This document shows, piece after piece, positions 56,982 to 64,000 of a stretch of 64,000 bases of DNA (its first letter is position 1; each line of letters opens with the position of its first letter). The notes beneath the pieces are model-generated. The model was not told the DNA's origin and made no database searches. It saw nothing but the letters and a program-made list of their open reading frames with translations. Source of the stretch: Bubalus kerabau (Eukaryota > Chordata > Mammalia > Artiodactyla > Bovidae); contig NW_026577928.1 of assembly GCF_029407905.1 (NCBI RefSeq), positions 992,001-1,056,000 on the forward strand, in the 5' to 3' direction. The position numbers and the translations under genes are program-made.

Positions 56982-59900
56982 CTCCTCTCTCAGGAACATT
57001 TTTGGCTCCTATCGAGACACCTCTGTGAGAGTAGCTACACACGCAACGTAGGGGCAAAGGGAGCCAGATTCTTTCCATGGGGTGCTGATGCTTTGTGGCA
57101 AAGCACCTGCTTGAGAATCTATCAGCTTACGCTTCCCTCGCCTTGACAGAGGTCTCATTGCTGTAGCGCTTGGCAGTTTGGAAAGAAGAGGACCCTTACC
57201 TTTCATAAAGTGGGCCCTTGTCCTAGTTTGAAAGGAAAGGCAAGAGCTGAGCTGAGGCCAATAAGGCGCCAGTCAAGTCTGACATATTCCCGAAGCCTGC
57301 TCCTTCATGGAAAATAACGCTGGAATCTAGGAATGTCTCTGCAAGGCTGGCAAAGGGCAGTCAGGAGCCTGCACCCTGCCTCTGGAATTACCGATTTCTA
57401 AGCAGATCTGGAGGTCTCCTTTAGGAGAATCTAACTCATTCCTTCCATATTGAGACTTCCAAAAACAGGCCGGTCGGCTGCCTCTTCGTGCCCGAAGGAG
57501 GCTTGCTTTTCCTGCCTCCTATGAACCCAGCTTCCCAGGCTCTGGGAAAAGCGGATATTGAAGATCTTTTCTCAGGGTTTTTTTCCATGGAGCTGGGGCC
57601 GAGACCAGAGACCCAATTGCACAGGGGAAGGAAAACCACATGGACAAGTCTTTGTTCTCCAGGAGACCTCTAAGTGAAACTTACTCTGTCAGGAACGTTC
57701 TTGACTCCTATGGAGACACCCCTGTGTGTGAAGCTGCGTACCCAACAAGGGGGCACAGAGAGACTGATTCTCTCTTTGCAGCTTTGAAGCTGTCATTCAA
57801 ACAACAGCTTGAGAATCCATACAATGCTCTCCCTTACCTCTGAGAGAGTTCTCATTGCTGTAGCCCTTGGCAGTTTTTAGAAATCCGCACCCAAACCCTT
57901 CTCCAAGTAGGCCTGGGTCCTGGTTTGGATGGCCATGCAATGGCGGAGCTGAGGTCAGTAAGGCACCAGTCAGGTGTCACACATTCTGGTAGCCTGCTCC
58001 TCCAGGGACAGTAAGGCCTCTTTTTCCCTGCAGGAGTCTCGCTTGCCTTGCCTCCTGTGAACTGCGTTTCCCAGCCTGGGCGAAAAGCGGTTCCTGGAGA
58101 TCTTTTCTAAGGAGTTGTTTCCCCGGAGCTGGGGTGGACCTCGGGGACCAAACTCACAGGGGAAGGCAAAACTACACGGACAAGTCTATGCTCTGTAGGA
58201 GACCTTAGTGAATCTCAAGTCTTAGGAACATTCTTGGCTCGTACAGAGACACCTCTGTGTGTAAAGCTACACACCGAACATAGGGGCACAGGGAGCCTGA
58301 TTCTCTCCGTGGGGTGCTGATGCTTTGTGGCAAAGCACCTGTTTGAGAATCCATCCGCTTACGCTTCCCTCGCCTTGACAGAGGTCTCATTGCTGTGTCC
58401 CTTGGCAGTTTGGAAAGAAGCAGACCCTTACCCTTTACCAAGTAGGCCCTGATCCTAGTTTGAAAGGAAAGGCAATAGCTGAGCTGAGGCCAGTAAGGCA
58501 CCCGTCAACTCTGACATATTCCCGATGCCTGCTCCTTCATGGAAAATAGCGCTAGAATCTAGGAATGTCTTTGCAAGGCTGGCAAAGGGCAGTCAGGAAC
58601 CTCGACCCTGCCTCTGGAATATCTATCTTCTGAGCAGATCTGGAGGTCTCCTTCTGGAGAAGCTAACCCATTCCTTGCAAATAGAGGCTTCCAAACACAG
58701 GCTAGTTGGCTGCCTCTTCTTGCCCGAAGGAGGCTTGCTTTTCCTGCCTCCTATGATCCCTGGTTCCCAGCATGGGGGAAAAGCAGATCTTGGAGATCTT
58801 TGCTCAGGGGTTGTTTCCACGGAGCTGAGGTTATGCCCGGAGACCCACACATACAGAGGAAAGCAAAACTACATGAACAAGTCTTTGCTCTCTAAGAGAG
58901 CTCTAGTGAACCTCAGTCTTTGACGAACGTTCTTGGTTCCTACAGGGACAACTTATGGGGTCAGAGAGCCTGATTCCCTCTGTGAAGGTTTAACGCTGTC
59001 GTTCAGAAAACAGCTTGAGAATCCATACAATTCTCTCCCTTATCTCTGAGAGAGTTCTCATTGCTGTAGCCCTTGGCAGTTTTTTAGAAATCCGCACCCA
59101 AACCCTTCTCCTAGTAGGCCTGGGTCCTAGTTCAGAGGAACATGCAATGGCGGAGCTGAGGCCAGTAAGGCACCAGTCAGGTCTCACACACTCTTGCAGC
59201 CTGCTCCTCCAGGGGCAGTAAGGCCTCTTTTTCTCTGCAGGAGGCTCGCTTGCCTTGCCTTCTGTGAACTGCGTTTCCCAGTCTGGACGAAAAGCAGTTC
59301 CTGGAGGTGTTTTCTTAGGGGTTTCTTCCTCGGAGCTGGGGCGAACATCGGGAACCCAACTCACAGGGGAAGGCAAAACCATATGGACAGGTCTATGCTC
59401 TGTAGCAGAGCTCTAGTGAACCTCATCTCCCAGGAACATTCTGGGCTCCTATAGAAACACCTCTGTGTTTGAAGCTACACACCCAACATAGGGGCAAATG
59501 CAGCCTGATTCTCTCCGTGGGGTGCAGATGCTTTGTGGCAAAGCACCTGTTTGAGAATCCATCCGCTTCCACTTCCCTCTCTTTGACAGAGGTCTCTTTG
59601 CTGTAGCCTTTGGCAGTTTGGAAAGAAGCAGACCCTTACCCTTCACCAAGTAGGCCCTTGTCCTAGTTTGAACGGAAAGGCGATAGCTGAGCTGAGGCCA
59701 GTAAGGCGCCAGTCAAGTCTGACATATTCCTGAAGCCTGCTCCTTCATGGAAAATAACGCTAGAATCTAGAAATGTCTTTGCAAGGCTGGTAAAGGACAG
59801 TCAGGAAACTCGACCCTGCCTCTGGAATTTCCATCTTCTGAGCAGATCTGGAGGTCTTCTTTTGGAGAAGCTAACCATTCCTTCCAAATAGAGGCTTCCA

Positions 59901-62900
59901 AACACAGGCTAGTTGGCTGCATCTACTTGCCCGAAGGAGGCTTGCTTGTTCCGCTTCCTGTGAACTCCGCTTCCCGCCTGGGGGAAAAGTGGTTCTTGGA
60001 GATCTTTTTTCAGGGGCTATTTCAACGGAGTTGGAGCCGAGCCCGGAGACCCACACGCACAGAGGAAGGCAAAACCACATGGACAAGTCTTTGCTCTGTA
60101 GGAGAACTCTAGTTAACCTCAGTATGTGAGGAAAGTCTTGGATTCCACGGGGATACCTCTGTGTGTGGAGCTGCGTACCCAACAAGGGGGCACACAGGGC
60201 CTGATTCTCTCTTTGCAGCTTTGAAGCTGTCATTCAAACAACAGCTTAAGAATCCATACAATGCTCTCCCTTACCTCTGAGAGACTTCTCATTGCTGTAA
60301 CCCTTGGCAGTTTTTACAAATCCGCACCCAAACCCTTCTCCAAGTAGGCCTGGGTCCTGGTTTGGATGGCCATGCAGTGGCGGAGCTGAGGTCAGTAAGG
60401 CACCAGTCAGGTGTCACACACTCTGGCAGCGTGCTCCTCCAGGGACAGTAAGGCCTATTTTTCCCTGTGGGAGGCTCGCTTGCCTGGCCTCCTGTGAACT
60501 GCGTTTCCCAGCCTGGGCAAACAGCGGTTCCTGGAGATCTTTTCTCAGGGGCTCTATCCCCAGAGCTGGGGTGGACCTCGGGGACCCATCTCACAGGGGA
60601 AGGAAAAACCACATGGACAGGTCTATGCTCTGTAGGAGACGTTAGTGTGTCTCATCTCTTAGGAACAGTCTTGGCTCGTACAGAGACACCTCTGTGTGTA
60701 AAGCTACACACCGAACATAGGGGCACAGGGAGCCTGATTCTCTCCATGGGGTGCTGATGCTTTGTGGCAAAGCACCTGTTTGAGAATCCATCCGCTTACG
60801 CTTCCCTCGCCTTGACAGAGGTCTCATTGCTGTGTCTCTTGGCAGTTTGGAAAGAAGCAGACCCTTACCCTTCACCAAGTAGGCCCTGATCCTAGTTTGA
60901 AAGGAAAGGCAATAGCTGAGCTGAGGCCAGTGAGGCACCCGTCAACTGTGACATATTCCCGATGCCTGCTCCTTCATGGAAAATATTGCTAGAATCTAGG
61001 AATGTCTTTGCAAGGCTGGCAAAGGGCAGTCAGGAACCTCGACCCTGCCTCTGGAATATCTATCTTCTGAGCAGATCTGGAGGTCTCCTTCTGGAGAAGC
61101 TAACCCATTCCTTGCAAATAGAGGCTTCCAAACACAGGCCGGTTGGCTGCCTCTTCTTGCCTGAAGGAGGCTTGCTTTTCCTGCCTCCTATGATCCCTGG
61201 TTTCCAGCATGGGGGAAAAGCAGATCTTGGAGATCTTTGCTCAGGGGTTGTTTCCACGGAGCTGGGGTTATGCCCAGAGACCCACACATACAGGGGAAGG
61301 CAAAACCACATGAACAAGTCTTTGCTCTCTAAGAGAGCTCTAGTGAACCTCAGTCTTTGACGAACGTTCTTGGCTCCTATGCGGACACCTCTGTGTGTGA
61401 AACTGCGTACCCAACATGGCGGCAGAGAGCCTGATTCTCTCTGTGCAGGTTTAATGCTGTCGTTCAGAAAACAGCTTGAGAATCCATACAATTCTCGCCC
61501 TTACCTCTGAGAGAGTTCTCATTGCAGTATCCCTTGGCAGTTTGTAGAAATCTGCACCTAAACCCTTCTCCAAGTAGGCCTGAGTCCCAGTTCGGAGGAA
61601 CAAGCAATGGCGGAGCTAAGACCATTATGGCACCAGTCAGTTTTCACACACTCTGGCAGCCTGCTCCTCCAGGGACAGTAAGGCTTCTTTTTCTCTGCAG
61701 GAGGCTCACTTGCCTTACTTCCTGTGAACAGCTTTTCCCAGCCTGGGCGAAAAGCGGTTCCTGGAGATCTTTTCTCAGAGGCTGTTTTCTCGGAGCTGGG
61801 GCGGACCTCGGGGACCCAACTCACAGGGGAAGGTGAAACCACATGTACAGGTGAGCACTCTGTAGGATAGCTCTTGTGAGCCTCATCTCTCAGGAACATT
61901 CTTGGCTCCTGTAGAGACACCACTGTGTGTGAATCTACACACCCCACATAGGGGCAAAGGGAGCCTGATTCTCTCCGTGGGGTGCTGATGCTTGGTGGCA
62001 AAGAACCTTCCTGATAATCCATCCGCTTATGCTTCCCTCGCATTTACGGAGGTCTCATTGCTGTAGCCCTCGGCAGTTTGGAAAGAAGAAGACCCTTACC
62101 CTTCATAAAGTAGGCCTTTGTCCTACTTTGAATGGAAAGGCAATAGCTGAGCTGAGGCCAATAAGGCGCCAGTCAAGTCCGACATATTCCCAAAGCCTGC
62201 TTCTTCAGGAAGATAACTGTAGAATCTAGGAATGTCTTTGCAAGGTTGGCAAAGGGCAGTCAGGACCCTGCACACTGCCTCTGGAATTACCGACTTCTGA
62301 ACAGATCTGGAGGTCTCCCTTAGGGGAAGCTAACCCATTCTTCCAAGTAGAGGCTTCAAAACGCAGGCCGCTTGGCTGCCTCTTGCTCTCTGAAGGAGGC
62401 CTGCTTTTCCCGCCTCCTATGAACCCCACATCCCAGCCTCTGGGAAAAGCGGATCTTGAAGATCTTTTCTCAGGGGTTGTTTCCACGGAGCTGGGGCCGA
62501 GCCTGGAGCCCCAAACGCACAGGGGAAGAAAAACCACATGGACAAGTCTTTGCTCTCTAGGAGAGCTCTAGTGAACCTCACTCTGTCAGGAACATTCTTG
62601 TTTCCTATGGAGACACCCCTGTCTGTGAAGCTGTGTACCGAACATGGAGACACAGAGTCTGATTCTCTCTGTGCAGCTTTGAAGCTGTCGTTCAAACAAC
62701 AGCTTGAAAATCCATACAATGCTCTTCCTTACCCGTGACACAGTTCTCATTGCTATACCCCTTGGCAGTATTTAGAAATCCATACCCAAACCCTTCTCCT
62801 AGTAGGCCTGGGTCCTAGATCGGAGGAACATGCAATGGCAGAGCTGAGGCCAGTAAGGCACCAGTCAGGTCTCACACACTCTGGCAGCCTGATCGTCCAG

Positions 62901-64000
62901 GGACACTAAGACCTGTTGTGCCTTGCAGGAGGCTCGCTTGCGTTACCTCCTGTGAACTGCGTTTGCCAGCCTGGGGGAATAGTGGTCCCTGGAGATCTTT
63001 TCTCAGGGGCTCCTTCCCCTGAGCTGGGGCGGACCTCGGGGACCCAACTCACAGGGCAAGGCAAAACCATATGGACAGGTCTATGCTCTGTAGCAGACTT
63101 CTAGTGAACCTCATCTCTCAGGAACATTCTTGGCTCCTATAGAGACACTTCTGTGTGTGAAGCTGCGTACCTAACATAGGGGCACAGAGAGCCTGATTCT
63201 CTCAGTTCATTTTGACGCAGTCGTTCAGAAAACAGCTTGAGAATCCATAAAATGCTCTCCATTACCGCTGAGAGAATTCTCGCTGCTGTAGCCCTTGGCA
63301 CTTTGTAGAAATCCGCAGCCAAACGCTTCTCCAAATAGGCCTGGGTCCTAGTTCGGAGGAACGGGCAATGGTGGAACTGAGGCCAGTAAGGCAACAGTCA
63401 GGTTTCACACACTCTGGCAGCCTGCTCCTCCAGGGACAGTAAGGCCTCTTTTTCTCTGCAGGAGATTCGCTTGCCTTACTTCCTGTGAACAGCGTTTCCC
63501 AGCCTCAGCGAAGCGGTTCCTGGAGATCTTTTCTCAGGGACAGTTTCCCCGGAGGTGTGGTGGACCTCGGGGACCCAACTCACAGGGGAAGGAAAAACCA
63601 CATGGACAGGTCTATGCTCTGTAGGAGAGGTTTAGTGAACCTAATCTCTCAGGAACATTCTTGGCTCCTATAGAGACAACTCTGTGTGTGAAGCTACACT
63701 CCCAACATTGGGGAACAGGGATCTTGGTTCTCTCCGTGGGGTGCTGATGCTTTGTAGCAAAGCACCTGCTTGAGAATCCGTCCTCTTAGGCTTCCCTCAC
63801 CTTGACAGAGGTCTCATTGCTGTAGCCCTTGGCAGTTTCAAAGAAGAAGACCCTTACACTTCATAAAGTAGGCCCTTGTCCTAGTTTGAATGGAAAGGCA
63901 ATAGCTGAGCTGAGGCCAATAAGGAGCCAGTCCCCTCTGGCACATTCCCGAACCCTGCTCCTTCATGGAATATAACTCTAGAATCTTGGAATGTCTTTGC
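56982..64000. repeat. Satellite B array, right block: ~1,230-bp higher-order unit of two related halves
   Basis: The (T)CATTGCTGT(A/G) marker falls at 57158, 57852, 58386, 59058, 59596, 60289, 60825, 61517, 62056, 62748, 63285 and 63816. Long (~672-694) and short (~534-539) intervals alternate, except 62748-63285 (see findings). The long half has an extra ~155 bp around GGAATGTCTTTGCAAGGC and CAAACACAGGC(C/T)GGTTGGCTGC. Both halves share the GCTGAGGCCAGTAAGGC and GGAGGCTCGCTTGCC-type segments. Open frames are compositional. No other insertions are seen. Confidence 0.88.

Noticed and set aside
1..64000. CRISPR arrays, prokaryotic operons, tRNA or rRNA genes
   Set aside because: The repeats are kilobase-scale satellite monomers without short repeat-spacer structure. 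No tRNA cloverleaf or rRNA segment was recognised, and all mobile elements are mammalian.

Overview
The window is constitutive-heterochromatin DNA from a ruminant, most likely cattle or a close Bos/Bison relative. Three things point there: about 38 kb of a GC-rich satellite with a ~1,405-bp unit, rich in CTCGAG and with 31-bp internal spacing (the layout of bovine satellite I, the 1.715 family); a ruminant-type L1 on the minus strand; and ruminant class II (betaretrovirus-like) LTR elements. I see no intact cellular gene, no RNA gene and nothing prokaryotic. Almost all apparent reading frames are satellite sequence read in open frames.

Layout. Satellite A (1.4-kb unit) fills 1-6218, 13107-15518 and 23698-53192, one interrupted array in constant orientation. 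It is broken by a degenerate class II endogenous retrovirus on the plus strand (6219-13106, imperfect 6-bp target duplication) and by a near full-length L1 on the minus strand (15519-23697, ~10-bp target duplication). At 53188-53192 satellite A changes, through a 5-bp shared sequence, into satellite B, whose ~1,230-bp higher-order unit alternates ~693-bp and ~536-bp related halves and runs to the window end. A solo LTR (55676-56975, minus strand, perfect 6-bp duplication GTGAAC) interrupts satellite B.

Inside satellite A, two blocks (about 38175-42560 and 45800-51890) consist of CpG-rich, very similar monomers with an exact 1,405-bp period. They are embedded in more diverged monomers, which suggests recent local homogenisation. 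Crossover scars, dimeric periodicity and private variants shared over ~39 kb are also visible.

The most unusual object is in the retrovirus. Reverse transcriptase, RNase H and the integrase core are missing. Between the integrase C-terminal remnant and the Env transmembrane remnant, where Env surface-subunit sequence is expected, there is a ~365-bp CpG-rich segment (10671-11036). It reads as a 5' untranslated region plus signal peptide and first mature residues of TIMP2 (tissue inhibitor of metalloproteinases 2), with the start codon changed to ATA and mature Cys1 changed to Tyr. This looks like capture of a host first exon by a retrovirus, now decayed. All retroviral and L1 frames here are broken, and I infer no functional product.
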